Source of the DNA: Flaviaesturariibacter aridisoli
GTDB lineage: Bacteria > Bacteroidota > Bacteroidia > Chitinophagales > Chitinophagaceae
Length of the DNA stretch: 64,000 nt
Assembly: GCF_004343705.1 (NCBI RefSeq)
Contig: NZ_SKFH01000003.1
Location: 124,001 to 188,000, forward strand
Reading direction: 5' to 3'
The number at the start of each line of letters is the position of its first letter. Position 1 is the stretch's first letter. Made by a program: the position numbers and the translations under genes. The notes beneath the pieces were generated by a model, which saw nothing but the letters and a program-made list of their open reading frames with translations, made no database searches and was not told the origin of the DNA. Positions 1 through 8,093 of this stretch are shown piece after piece.

Positions 1-537
1 CCGCTGTACTTCGATCTGAAGCAAAACAAGGACGCCGGCAACCGCGATTCGGTGCTGCAGGCCATCGCCCAATTCAAGGAGCAACGCCAGTACTGGACGC
101 CCGGCGCCGACGATACCCTGGTAGCCGTAAATGTGCAGCAGCGGCCCGTGGTCAACTACGTGGTCAGCAACGAATTCACGAAACGCAGCAGCGAGCTGGT
201 GGAGACCATCGAGGTGGATGCCGATTCGGTGAGCGTGGACTTTTACGACAACGGCGAGATCGACGGCGATTCGATCTCGGTTTTTTACAACCAGCAACTC
301 CTCACCTTCAACCGCCTGCTCAGCACGCGGGCCATTCATTTCACCGTCGGTCTCGACCCGACGCGCGACTACAACGAGGTGAGCATGTTTGCCAACAACC
401 TCGGTCGCTACCCGCCCAACACCGCGCTAATGACGGTTTGGGACGGCAGGCAGCGCCACGAAGTGCGCCTGTCGAGCAACCTCGAAAAGAACGCCATGGT
501 GCGGATCCGGCGAAAGAAGCCGAAACCCAATCCCTGA
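1..537 (+). CDS. C-terminal part of an unidentified, probably secreted protein
   Basis: The reading frame is open from the first base, so the 5' end lies outside the window; 178 residues are visible. The piece is rich in alternating hydrophobic/polar stretches and looks all-beta. It contains a segment VDFYDNGEIDGDSISVFYN, then a strand-rich region ending in the basic tail RIRRKKPKPNP. I recall similar C-terminal domains at the end of secreted Bacteroidota proteins, but I cannot name a function. An intrinsic terminator follows the stop, so this is the last gene of its transcript. Confidence 0.75.
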   Translation, partial: PLYFDLKQNKDAGNRDSVLQAIAQFKEQRQYWTPGADDTLVAVNVQQRPVVNYVVSNEFTKRSSELVETIEVDADSVSVDFYDNGEIDGDSISVFYNQQLLTFNRLLSTRAIHFTVGLDPTRDYNEVSMFANNLGRYPPNTALMTVWDGRQRHEVRLSSNLEKNAMVRIRRKKPKPNP

Positions 538-544
538 TCGTGCA

Positions 545-567
545 AAAGGCCCCAAGGGCCTTTTTTT
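545..567 (+). terminator. Intrinsic terminator after the first gene
   Basis: An 8-bp stem AAAGGCCC/GGGCCTTT with loop CAA runs straight into a T tract on the plus strand. It sits just after the stop at 537 and before the converging cupin gene. Confidence 0.8.
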
Positions 568-588
568 ATTCTATGAAAACGAACCGGT

Positions 589-1257
589 TTACACACCGGC
601 CATCGCCCCCTCCCGGACCGCCGGCTTCGGATCGAGTTCGGGGTAATAACTCTTGTATCCCAGCATACGCGCCAGAGGTAGCAGCAGGAAGCCAGTGAGC
701 TTCTGTATCAATGCCGGCGGTCCTTCCACGATGGTGGCGTTGAAGCCACCAGCCTGCAGCAGCGCCATCTGCAGGGCCATCCGCGGTGAATGAGCCAGCG
801 CGGGATCGCGGTCGATGATGCCGTAGATCTGGCACAGGTTGAACGCAAATTTTTCCGGGAAGGCAACAAGGCCTTTTACTTCGATGCGCTCACCGGTTTC
901 GTTGAATGGCTTGTGGGGCACACCGCGCGGAATCAGTACTTCCTGCCCGGGCCGGATTTTTTTCACCTGCCCGTCGATCCACAGACTCAGCTCACCGTTG
1001 GCAACGGCGAAGGTCTCTTCGAAGTCAGGATGCACGTGCTTCGGCGGGCCGGGTGCATAGGGTTCGATTTGGGCAGCGCAGTAAACGATCCCGTTCTCCT
1101 GGTGATGTACCGTTTGGATGGCGCCCTCCGCTTCGCTGCGAAAGACCTGCCCGGGTTTGAAATAACGGGAGATGTCCGGGCGCTTTTCCGGGAACAATAC
1201 ATAGTGACCCAGATAGCCGAGAATGAGGTAGCTGCCGAGGCAATAAAGGATGATCAT
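589..1257 (-). CDS. Membrane-anchored cupin-domain protein
   Basis: 222 residues. The N-terminus (about residues 1-22, MIILYCLGSYLILGYLGHYV) is hydrophobic and probably a membrane anchor. Residues about 45-135 form one cupin barrel: the first metal motif is seen in HVHPDFEETFAVANGELSLW, the second in PRGVPHKPFNE. The C-terminal 80 residues contain a second hydrophobic stretch (LTGFLLLPLARMLGY). Cupins of this kind bind a metal and small ligands; the substrate cannot be read from the sequence. It starts 67 nt downstream of the AraC regulator gene on the same strand, so the two are probably co-transcribed and the regulator may control it. Confidence 0.85.
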   Translation of the reverse strand: MIILYCLGSYLILGYLGHYVLFPEKRPDISRYFKPGQVFRSEAEGAIQTVHHQENGIVYCAAQIEPYAPGPPKHVHPDFEETFAVANGELSLWIDGQVKKIRPGQEVLIPRGVPHKPFNETGERIEVKGLVAFPEKFAFNLCQIYGIIDRDPALAHSPRMALQMALLQAGGFNATIVEGPPALIQKLTGFLLLPLARMLGYKSYYPELDPKPAVREGAMAGV

Positions 1258-1324
1258 GGTTTCGAATTTCCAGCAAAGCTCCCGCGCCGGGCCGGCTGAA
1301 AATTGTACGTATCGGACATGTTGC

Positions 1325-2122
1325 TTAAAAGAGATGGAAGGGCAGCGCGCTGCGACGCCGGCTGTACTCCAGTGGCGTCATTCCCGAATAGGATTTGAAG
1401 ACCCGGCACCAATGCGCCTGGTCGCAAAAGCCGGCTTCGTAGGCCACGCCGGCAAGCGACCGGTGCGGCCGGTGGAGTGCCCGCACCGACTCCACGAATT
1501 TCTTGTAGCCGGTGAGCGTCTCGGCCGGAAGCCCGAACAGTTGCTTGCTCAGCCGCCCCAGTTGCCTGGTGGAATAGCATACTTCGCGCGACAGCGCATC
1601 CACGCTCTGGAACGACGACACGTCGCCTTCGGTAAGCAGCCGCGCCAGTTCGGCCGTGCGCGGACTGTCCGATGCCGGCAACACGGGCAGGTCGGTCTGC
1701 AGGATGGCGAGGCGTGCTTCGAAATGAGGGGCTTCGGCAAGCCGCTCCCAAAGGGCCCGGAAGCGTGGCTGTACGAGTGTGAGGTCGGTGGCGCAATCGA
1801 GAAATTCGGAAGGCCAGTAGCCAAGCAACGCGCGCACGCGGTGTGCCTGCAGCTGCAGGCCCATCAGGTGTTGCCGGCCGGGGTAATAGCCGCGGATGGG
1901 ATTGGTGTTGAGGCCCTGGATAAAGCAGCGCGGAATGACCACGGCTTCGTCGCGGTGCGGCAGGTACCCCTCCAATGGCTCATCAAACTGGAAGATGATC
2001 TCCACGATGCCGCGCGGAAGAATGGTTTCCCGCACACCGGCAGGCGCGTTCACTTCCCAGATGAGAGAAATATATTCGGCCAGGGGCCCCGTTTGCGGAA
2101 TATGGAAGCGCGGTTCGGTCAT
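1325..2122 (-). CDS. AraC family transcriptional regulator
   Basis: 265 residues. The N-terminal part (about 1-150) begins TEPRFHIPQTGPLAEYISLIW and resembles the ligand-sensing domain often found in Bacteroidota AraC proteins (DUF6597 type). The C-terminal 100 residues carry the two helix-turn-helix units; the typical second-helix signature is visible as AGFCDQAHWCRVFKSYSGMTPLEYS. It should bind DNA as a one-component regulator. It is followed on the same strand by the cupin gene 67 nt away and preceded by a secreted hypothetical 84 nt away. The effector is unknown. Confidence 0.92.
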   Translation of the reverse strand: MTEPRFHIPQTGPLAEYISLIWEVNAPAGVRETILPRGIVEIIFQFDEPLEGYLPHRDEAVVIPRCFIQGLNTNPIRGYYPGRQHLMGLQLQAHRVRALLGYWPSEFLDCATDLTLVQPRFRALWERLAEAPHFEARLAILQTDLPVLPASDSPRTAELARLLTEGDVSSFQSVDALSREVCYSTRQLGRLSKQLFGLPAETLTGYKKFVESVRALHRPHRSLAGVAYEAGFCDQAHWCRVFKSYSGMTPLEYSRRRSALPFHLF

Positions 2123-2206
2123 GCGGTTCGAAAGTAGCCGACAGCGCCGGCCTGCGTGCCGGGAAAAAGCGTCAACTGTTTTTAGTCCCGCATGGATTGT
2201 GCCCGA

Positions 2207-2743
2207 TCAACGGGCAGGGACTTCGTCGAGCCACAAAAGACGCAGGTCTTTGCTGAGTTGCAGGATGTAGCGATGTGCGCCCGCGTCGGCAATGAGCAAC
2301 GGCTCCTCGATGTCGAAGTTGATCACCGACCAATAGTAGTCGAGCTCCTGGTACGTGGCCTTGCGCAAGGTGTAGGGCTGGTCTTTCACCTCGGCGCGTA
2401 CCTGGTTCCACACTTTCAAAAAACCATCCTTGTCTTGCGTCATCTTGCCGCTCAGCTTCTCGCCGTCGAAGAGGATCGTCATATTTCCGCCGGGAATGGC
2501 CGCAAGCGCCGCAATGCGGCCATAGCGTTGCCAGAGGCCGGGGCCGATGAAGAGCACGCCTTCGGCCAGGCTGTAGTCGGCCGTACCGGACAACTCGCGG
2601 CGCAGCTTCGCCTTGGCCTGCTCCACCAGTGCGGGCGCCGAATATTTATACACGACGCGGGCGGGCACCTGGATGCTGTCTATGGCCTGGGCACCGCCGG
2701 CAAACGGGAGCGCCAGCGCGAGCAGGAAAAGGACATTTTTCAT
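2207..2743 (-). CDS. Secreted hypothetical protein
   Basis: 178 residues from the ATG at 2743; in-frame GTT and TTG codons upstream are less likely starts. Residues 1-20 (MKNVLFLLALALPFAGGAQA) form a Sec signal peptide. The mature part has no motif I recognise. It contains a stretch around ADYSLAEGVLFIGPGLWQRY and a C-terminal beta-rich region ending LRLLWLDEVPAR. Length and composition suggest a small periplasmic or surface protein. It lies upstream of the AraC gene on the same strand, and its own upstream region carries the 21-bp repeat array. Confidence 0.7.
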   Translation of the reverse strand: MKNVLFLLALALPFAGGAQAIDSIQVPARVVYKYSAPALVEQAKAKLRRELSGTADYSLAEGVLFIGPGLWQRYGRIAALAAIPGGNMTILFDGEKLSGKMTQDKDGFLKVWNQVRAEVKDQPYTLRKATYQELDYYWSVINFDIEEPLLIADAGAHRYILQLSKDLRLLWLDEVPAR

Positions 2744-2778
2744 AACCAAATCTATTCAAAATGACGTGCCAGCCCCGC

Positions 2779-3063
2779 TAAAGCAAAACGTCAGCGGGGA
2801 TCTGCAGACTGTTTGTGCCGTTTGGCGGAATGTACGCGCTCTTCAGCAGACCGTCAGCGGCGTTTGGCAGAATGTACGCGGCATTTGTCAGAATGTACGC
2901 GGCGTTTGGCAGAATGTACGCGGCGTTTGGCAGACTGTCTGCGGCGTTCAGCAGGATGTCTGCACCGTTCAGCAGACTGTCTGCGGCGTTCTGCAGGATG
3001 TAAGCGGCGTTCTGCAGGATGTCTGCGGCGTTCAGCAGACTGTCTGCGGCGTTCTGCAAAGGG
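2779..3063. repeat. 21-bp tandem repeat array, about 13 units
   Basis: Units of 21 bp follow one another without spacers, for example TTTGGCAGAATGTACGCGGCG and TTCAGCAGACTGTCTGCGGCG. Two sub-types alternate in blocks (TTTGGC..TAC first, TTCAGC..TCT later), which points to growth by duplication. Three units contain the palindrome GCAGACTGTCTGC (2930-2942, 2972-2984, 3035-3047), spaced 42 and 63 bp apart. Because 21 is a multiple of 3 and the unit has no stop, several frames stay open across it. The array fills most of the 430-bp gap between divergent genes (2743 and 3174). It is not a CRISPR array because there are no unique spacers. Confidence 0.9.
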
Positions 3064-3173
3064 TAAATTATCGGTCCAAACAATTGATAATCAACCTGCA
3101 AATGTTGTTCGACAGGACCCAAACCTGCCGACGACGCCCGTTAGCGACGTGGGTAGTCTTACCTTGCAGCCCT

Positions 3174-4157
3174 ATGGCATTCCTGGAGGCATTGGAGCTC
3201 CGCAAGCGGGTGAGCGCAGACTTTGAATTACAGCCCCTCAGCCTGGCGTTGGAGCCGGGCGAAAAGTGGGTGGTAGCCGGATCTACGGGGTCGGGAAAGA
3301 GTACGTTGCTGAAAATGATGGCGGGCCTGGAGCAGCCCGACGGCGGCGAGGTGCGCTTTGAAGGCAAGCGCGTCAAGGGGCCGGCCGAGCGCCTCATTCC
3401 CGGGCATGAAAAGATCGCCTACCTGTCGCAGCACTTCGAGTTGCGGCACCATTACCGGGTCGAAGAGTTGCTCGACCGCGTCAATGCCCTCCCCTACCGC
3501 GAGGCCCTCTGGATCTACGACCTGTGCCGCATCGCCCCGCTGCTGCACCGCAAGGAGCACGAGCTTTCGGGCGGCGAGCGGCAACGCGTGGCCACGGCCC
3601 GCCTGCTGGTGCAACGCCCTTCGGTGCTGCTGCTCGACGAGCCCTTTTCGAACCTCGACCGCCACCACAAAACGATCATGCAAGCCGTCATCGCCGACAT
3701 CGGCGCCGAGCTGGCCATCACCTGCCTGCTCGTGACCCACGACCCGCTCGACGCGCTTTCCTGGGCCGACCGCATCCTGGTGCTCCGCGCTGGGCAGGAG
3801 GTGCAGCGGGGACGGCCCGAAACGCTCTACCGCCAGCCGGGCTCGGAGTATGTGGCGGGTCTTTTTGGTCCGTACAACCTGCTTACCGCCGCTCAGGTGG
3901 CGGCTTTTTCCGACAGCATGGCCTTCCGCGTGGGGCGCCACGACATCGGTGTGCGTCCCGAAGGCCTGCGGCTGGCGCCGCCTGCCGAGGTCGGCGCCCG
4001 GGGCACTGTGTCGGCGCTGTATTTCTACGGGAGCCACTACGAGGCCGATGTACGTGTGGCCGGCGACCCCGTGCGGGTGCGGATCCACGGCGACACGGCC
4101 GCCCCGGGCCAGGAGGTCAGCGTGCAGGTCGACCCGGCGCAGGTGTGGTACGTGTAA
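3174..4157 (+). CDS. ABC transporter ATP-binding protein with TOBE-like tail
   Basis: 327 residues from the ATG at 3174. The nucleotide-binding domain occupies about 1-230: Walker A GSTGSGKST, signature LSGGERQRVATARLL, Walker B VLLLDEPFSNLD, and H-loop LLVTHD. The C-terminal 90 residues look like a regulatory TOBE-type domain (DIGVRPEGLRL, then a beta-rich end), as in ATPases of the PotA/CysA/ModC importer class. No permease or binding protein is adjacent, so the partner and substrate are unknown. The open frame continues upstream through the repeat array, but no good start is seen there. It converges with the DUF6814 gene, with 3 bp between the two stops. Confidence 0.9.
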   Translation: MAFLEALELRKRVSADFELQPLSLALEPGEKWVVAGSTGSGKSTLLKMMAGLEQPDGGEVRFEGKRVKGPAERLIPGHEKIAYLSQHFELRHHYRVEELLDRVNALPYREALWIYDLCRIAPLLHRKEHELSGGERQRVATARLLVQRPSVLLLDEPFSNLDRHHKTIMQAVIADIGAELAITCLLVTHDPLDALSWADRILVLRAGQEVQRGRPETLYRQPGSEYVAGLFGPYNLLTAAQVAAFSDSMAFRVGRHDIGVRPEGLRLAPPAEVGARGTVSALYFYGSHYEADVRVAGDPVRVRIHGDTAAPGQEVSVQVDPAQVWYV

Positions 4158-4160
4158 GCG

Positions 4161-4421
4161 TCAGCGCGCGCTTCCTCCGGTTGGCGGCACTTCTTCCGGC
4201 AGCCGGTCATAATCCCCCTTCCAGGCATACCACCCGAAAATGGCCAGCCCGATGGCGATGGGCGTAAACACCGCGATGATGATGATCCAGGGCACCGGCT
4301 TGTTGATATCCTTGCTTCCCGTTACATCGATATGCGTCACCGCGCCCGACAGCAGCAGGAGTAGCAACGCCGGCGCCAGCAGCAGCCAAAGCAATCCGAA
4401 GTATCTTTTGACCGTATTCAT
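4161..4421 (-). CDS. Small membrane protein, DUF6814-like
   Basis: 86 residues from the ATG at 4421 (MNTVKRYFG). Two hydrophobic segments are clear: LLWLLLAPALLLLLLSGAV and WIIIIAVFTPIAIGLAIFG, followed by a cytoplasmic-looking tail DYDRLPEEVPPTGGSAR. Small two-helix proteins of this type are commonly encoded next to an MHS-type MFS transporter in Bacteroidota, as here (transporter upstream at 4522-6069, same strand reading toward it). It may be an accessory subunit of that transporter; this is inference from context. Confidence 0.7.
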   Translation of the reverse strand: MNTVKRYFGLLWLLLAPALLLLLLSGAVTHIDVTGSKDINKPVPWIIIIAVFTPIAIGLAIFGWYAWKGDYDRLPEEVPPTGGSAR

Positions 4422-4462
4422 GGTTGATTGGTTAATTCGTTTATTGGTTAACTGGTAACCTG
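4422..4462 (-). repeat. Octamer tandem repeat (CAATNAAC type) in the leader of the DUF6814 gene
   Basis: On the minus strand the bases directly before the ATG read as 8-bp units CAGTTAAC, CAATAAAC, GAATTAAC, CAATCAAC. The same octamer family precedes parC (11219-11262) and the gene starting at 50660. The unit TTAACCAA-like core makes a purine/A-rich leader without a clear Shine-Dalgarno. Confidence 0.7.
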
Positions 4463-4476
4463 TTCGGCGCAAACCT

Positions 4477-4524
4477 TACTCATTACTCATTATTCATTAC
4501 TCATTACTCATTACTCATTATTCA
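4477..4524 (-). repeat. Heptamer tandem repeat (TAATGAG type) directly after the transporter stop
   Basis: Read on the minus strand, the TGA stop of the MFS gene is followed by about six copies of TAATGAG/TAATGAA. Since the unit is 7 bp and holds TAA and TGA, it places stops in all frames. Related short runs follow the stops at 50750, 58506 and 58599. Confidence 0.8.
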
Positions 4525-6069
4525 TTTCCTGGGCAGGTACAACGCGCCGACCAGGAAGCAAAGGGCGGCAACGCCGATGGGATACCAGAGCCCTACCAGC
4601 GGGTCGGACGGGTACGACGCACTGAGCAGCAGGCCGATAAAAGGCACGAGTCCGCCGAAGATCCCGTTGCCGATATGGTAGGGCAGCGACATGGACGTGT
4701 AGCGGATCCGCGTGGGAAACAATTCCACCAGGAAAGCCGCGATGGGACCGTACACCATCGTTACAAACAGCACCTGTAGAAATACAAGGAAGATGAACAG
4801 CCGGTGCGTAGCGGGCGGCAATACCTTGTCCTTATAGGTTGCCCGGGCATAGTGCGCCAAAATGGGGGTCGGATGAAAAGCCGTATCGGAAAGCACGCGC
4901 ACGCAGCTCAAGCCACTGCCCAGGCGGAGGGTATCGATGGTACTGCGCACGGTACCGCGACCGCCGCTCAACTCCTCTATGTGCGTAACCGCGGCGCTTT
5001 GCCGGGCGATGCCTTCTGCGGCGATGCGCCCGGGGCTGACGGCCGCCTCGCGCACCAGCGTATTGTAGATGCCCCACTGCTTGATGCCGGGCAGGTCGCG
5101 GTAGCACAGCACCCCCAGCAGCATCCCCGTCAGCATGATCCACTTGCGGCCGATACGGTCGCTGAGCCAGCCGAAAACCACGAAGAAGGGCGTAGCGAAG
5201 GCGATGGCCCACAGCAGGATGCTCCGGCTCTCGAGGAAGCCGAGCCGCACGTTGGTTTCCAGGAACGACTGTGCGTAAAACTGGCCGGTGTACCAGATCA
5301 CCCCCTGCCCCATCACGGCGCCGAACAGCGCCAGCAGCACCATCTTGAAGTTAACGCGATGGCCGAAGCTTTCCTTCAGCGGGTTTTTCGAAGTAGTGCC
5401 TTCACTTTTCAGTTGGGCAAACAGCGGCGATTCGGCCATCCGCATCCGTATAAATACGGACACCGCCACGAGCAGCGCCGAGAGCCAGAAGGGATAGCGC
5501 CAGCCGCCCCATTCGGCATTGAAGGCCGCATCGCTGCTGCCGCTCTTCACCGCCATGATCACACCCAGCGCTAAAAAGAGGCCGAGGGTGGCCGTCGTCT
5601 GGATCCAGCTGGTGAAGTACCCGCGCCGCCCCGGCGGCGCGTGTTCGGCCACATAGGTCGCCGCACCACCGTACTCCCCGCCGAGGGCAAGTCCCTGCAA
5701 CAGGCGCAACAACAGCACGAGCAAGGGCGCCGCGAGGCCTATGGTCTTGTACCCGGGCACCAGGCCGATGAGAAAGGTGGCGCCGCCCATCAACACGAGC
5801 GTGAGCAGGAAGGTATGCTTGCGTCCTACGCGGTCGCCGAGGCGGCCAAAGACGAGGGCGCCGAAGGGACGAACGAGGAAGCCGGCGGCGAAGATGGCCA
5901 GCGTGCTCAGCAGCGCCGCCGTTTCGTTGCCCTCGGGAAAGAACTGCGTGGCGATGGTTTTGGCCAGCATGCCGAAGATGTAAAAGTCGTACCATTCGAT
6001 CATCGTGCCTACCGACGAGGCGGCGATCACGGTAACGAGGGTACGGCCCGAAGCGTTGTTGGGGGTCAT
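4522..6069 (-). CDS. MFS transporter, metabolite:H+ symporter (MHS) type
   Basis: 515 residues with about 12 hydrophobic segments. The start TLVTVIAASSVGTMIEWYDF is the classic opening of the MHS group (proline/betaine, alpha-ketoglutarate, citrate permeases), and the loop motif GRLGDRVGRKHTFL lies between helices 2 and 3, with GWLSDRIGRKW in the second half. Between the second-half helices there is an unusually long hydrophilic loop of about 85 residues (from DLPGIKQWGIYN to PPATHRLF), absent from short MHS proteins. The neighbour acs, 63 bp away and divergent, suggests transport of a small carboxylate, but this is only context. The 3' end abuts a heptamer repeat. Confidence 0.88.
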   Translation of the reverse strand: MTPNNASGRTLVTVIAASSVGTMIEWYDFYIFGMLAKTIATQFFPEGNETAALLSTLAIFAAGFLVRPFGALVFGRLGDRVGRKHTFLLTLVLMGGATFLIGLVPGYKTIGLAAPLLVLLLRLLQGLALGGEYGGAATYVAEHAPPGRRGYFTSWIQTTATLGLFLALGVIMAVKSGSSDAAFNAEWGGWRYPFWLSALLVAVSVFIRMRMAESPLFAQLKSEGTTSKNPLKESFGHRVNFKMVLLALFGAVMGQGVIWYTGQFYAQSFLETNVRLGFLESRSILLWAIAFATPFFVVFGWLSDRIGRKWIMLTGMLLGVLCYRDLPGIKQWGIYNTLVREAAVSPGRIAAEGIARQSAAVTHIEELSGGRGTVRSTIDTLRLGSGLSCVRVLSDTAFHPTPILAHYARATYKDKVLPPATHRLFIFLVFLQVLFVTMVYGPIAAFLVELFPTRIRYTSMSLPYHIGNGIFGGLVPFIGLLLSASYPSDPLVGLWYPIGVAALCFLVGALYLPRK

Positions 6070-6132
6070 GTGTGGAAATTAGGGAAAATAGCGAGCACTC
6101 CATTTCATTAACTTGGAGCCTCAATCGACCTT

Positions 6133-8058
6133 ATGGCTTATCCCTACCAGATCACCTCATTGGAACAATACCACAACGACTACCGCCGCAGCGTCGAAGA
6201 CCCGGAAGGATTCTGGGGAGGCATTGCGGAAAATTTTACGTGGCGCCGCAAATGGGACCGCGTGCTGGAGTGGAACTTCCGGGAGCCGCGCGTGGAATGG
6301 TTTGCCGGCGGGCGCCTCAACATCACCGAGAATTGTATCGATCGCCACCTAAAAGACAAAGGGGAACAGGCCGCCTTTATCTGGGAGCCCAACAACCCCG
6401 AGGAGCGGGTGCGCGTGGTGACGTACAACCGCCTGCACAAGCGGGTGTGCCAGGTGGCGCAGATGCTGACCAACCTCGGCGTAAAAAAGGGCGACCGCGT
6501 GTGTATCTATATGGGCATGGTCCCCGAACTCGCCTACGCGGTGCTCGGCTGCGCGCGCATCGGCGCCATCCATTCGGTCATCTTCGGGGGCTTTTCGGCC
6601 CAAAGCATTTCCGATCGCCTCGACGATGCGGGGGCTGAATTCATCATCACCTGCGACGGCGCCTTCCGCGGCGACAAAGTGATCCCCCTCAAAAGCGTGA
6701 TCGACGACGCGCTTGTTGGCAACAAGACCGTTAAAAAAGTAGTGGTCTATACCCGCACGCGTACCGCCGTGTCGATGCTCAAGGGCCGCGATGTGTGGTG
6801 GGAAGACGAAATGGAGTTCGCCGAAGGCCAGGTGGAAAAGGATGGCGTCGTGCACTTCCCCGCTACCGAGCTCGATGCCGAAGACCCGCTGTTCATTCTC
6901 TACACCTCCGGGTCCACGGGTAAGCCTAAGGGCGTGGTGCACACGGTGGCCGGTTATATGCTGTGGACGAATTACACCTTCATCAATGTATTTCAATACC
7001 GGCCCGGGCAGGTGCATTTTTGCACGGCCGACATCGGCTGGATCACGGGGCACAGCTACATTGTGTACGGCCCGCTCAGCGCCGGCGCCACCTCACTGAT
7101 GTTCGAAGGCATTCCCACCTGGCCCGACGCCGGCCGCTTTTGGGAGATCGTGCAGAAACACAAGGTCAATATTCTTTATACCGCACCGACCGCCATCCGG
7201 TCGCTTATGGGCTTCGGCACCAAACCGCTGGAGGGCAAAGACCTCAGCTCGCTGGAATTGCTCGGCACCGTGGGTGAGCCGATCAACGAAGAAGCCTGGC
7301 ACTGGTACGACGAGCACATCGGCGGCAAGCGCTGCCCAATCATCGACACCTGGTGGCAGACCGAAACCGGCGGCACCCTCATCTCCAACCTGGCAGGCGT
7401 CACCCCCGCGAAGCCCGGCTGGGCCACCCTGCCCATGCCCGGCGTGCAGCCGCTGCTGGTAGACGAGAACGGGCAGGAAGTGACGGGCAACCCCGCATCG
7501 GGCAACCTGTGCATCCGGGCGCCGTGGCCCGGGATCCTGCGCACCACCTGGGGCGACCACGAGCGCTGCCGAACCACCTACTTTGCCACCTACGAGAACC
7601 TGTACTTCACCGGCGACGGCGCCCTGCGCGACGAGCAGGGCAACTACCGCATTACGGGCCGTGTAGACGATGTGCTTAACGTAAGCGGCCACCGCATCGG
7701 CACCGCCGAAGTGGAGAACGCCATCAACATGCACAGCGACGTGGTGGAAAGCGCCGTGGTGGGCTACCCGCACGACATCAAGGGGCAGGGCATCTACGCT
7801 TATGTGATCTGTCCCCACTTCCACGGCAGCGAAGAAGAAACCCGCCGCAACATCATCCAAACCGTATCGCGCATCATCGGCCCCATTGCCAAACCCGACA
7901 AGATCCAGTTCGTGACGGGCCTGCCAAAGACGCGCTCCGGCAAGATCATGCGCCGCATCCTGCGGAAGATCGCCGAAGGCGAAACGGCCAACCTCGGCGA
8001 CACGACCACGCTGCTGGACCCCGCCGTTGTGGAAGACATCAAAAACGGACGACTGTAA
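6133..8058 (+). CDS. acs: Acetate--CoA ligase (acetyl-CoA synthetase)
   Basis: 641 residues, the usual length. It activates acetate with ATP to acetyl-AMP and then acetyl-CoA, in the cytoplasm. Visible family motifs: TSGSTGKPKG (P-loop-like, 258-267), DTWWQTETGG (from 405), YFTGDGALRDEQGNYRITGR, and the catalytic lysine K604 in TRSGKIMRR, the residue that protein acetyltransferases modify in other bacteria. The N-terminal signature for acetate-type enzymes (ENCIDRHL..) is present. It is divergent from the MHS transporter and is followed by trmO after 35 nt. Confidence 0.97.
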   Translation: MAYPYQITSLEQYHNDYRRSVEDPEGFWGGIAENFTWRRKWDRVLEWNFREPRVEWFAGGRLNITENCIDRHLKDKGEQAAFIWEPNNPEERVRVVTYNRLHKRVCQVAQMLTNLGVKKGDRVCIYMGMVPELAYAVLGCARIGAIHSVIFGGFSAQSISDRLDDAGAEFIITCDGAFRGDKVIPLKSVIDDALVGNKTVKKVVVYTRTRTAVSMLKGRDVWWEDEMEFAEGQVEKDGVVHFPATELDAEDPLFILYTSGSTGKPKGVVHTVAGYMLWTNYTFINVFQYRPGQVHFCTADIGWITGHSYIVYGPLSAGATSLMFEGIPTWPDAGRFWEIVQKHKVNILYTAPTAIRSLMGFGTKPLEGKDLSSLELLGTVGEPINEEAWHWYDEHIGGKRCPIIDTWWQTETGGTLISNLAGVTPAKPGWATLPMPGVQPLLVDENGQEVTGNPASGNLCIRAPWPGILRTTWGDHERCRTTYFATYENLYFTGDGALRDEQGNYRITGRVDDVLNVSGHRIGTAEVENAINMHSDVVESAVVGYPHDIKGQGIYAYVICPHFHGSEEETRRNIIQTVSRIIGPIAKPDKIQFVTGLPKTRSGKIMRRILRKIAEGETANLGDTTTLLDPAVVEDIKNGRL

Positions 8059-8093
8059 ATGGATATCGGAGGGCAGGTTGAAAATGTACGCTT

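Noticed and set aside
2779-3063. CRISPR array
   Set aside because: Units follow directly without unique spacers, and no cas genes are present.
2778-3122. Minus-strand heptapeptide-repeat protein (NAAYILP/NAADSLL units)
   Set aside because: Only a TTG start, no ribosome-binding site, and the other frames are equally open, so coding is not supported. Kept as an alternative in the findings.
2613-3173. Open frame leading into the ABC ATPase from upstream, across the 21-bp array
   Set aside because: It has only a TTG start inside the opposite-strand gene, and the array has no stops in this frame by nature. The ATPase domain starts properly at the ATG at 3174.
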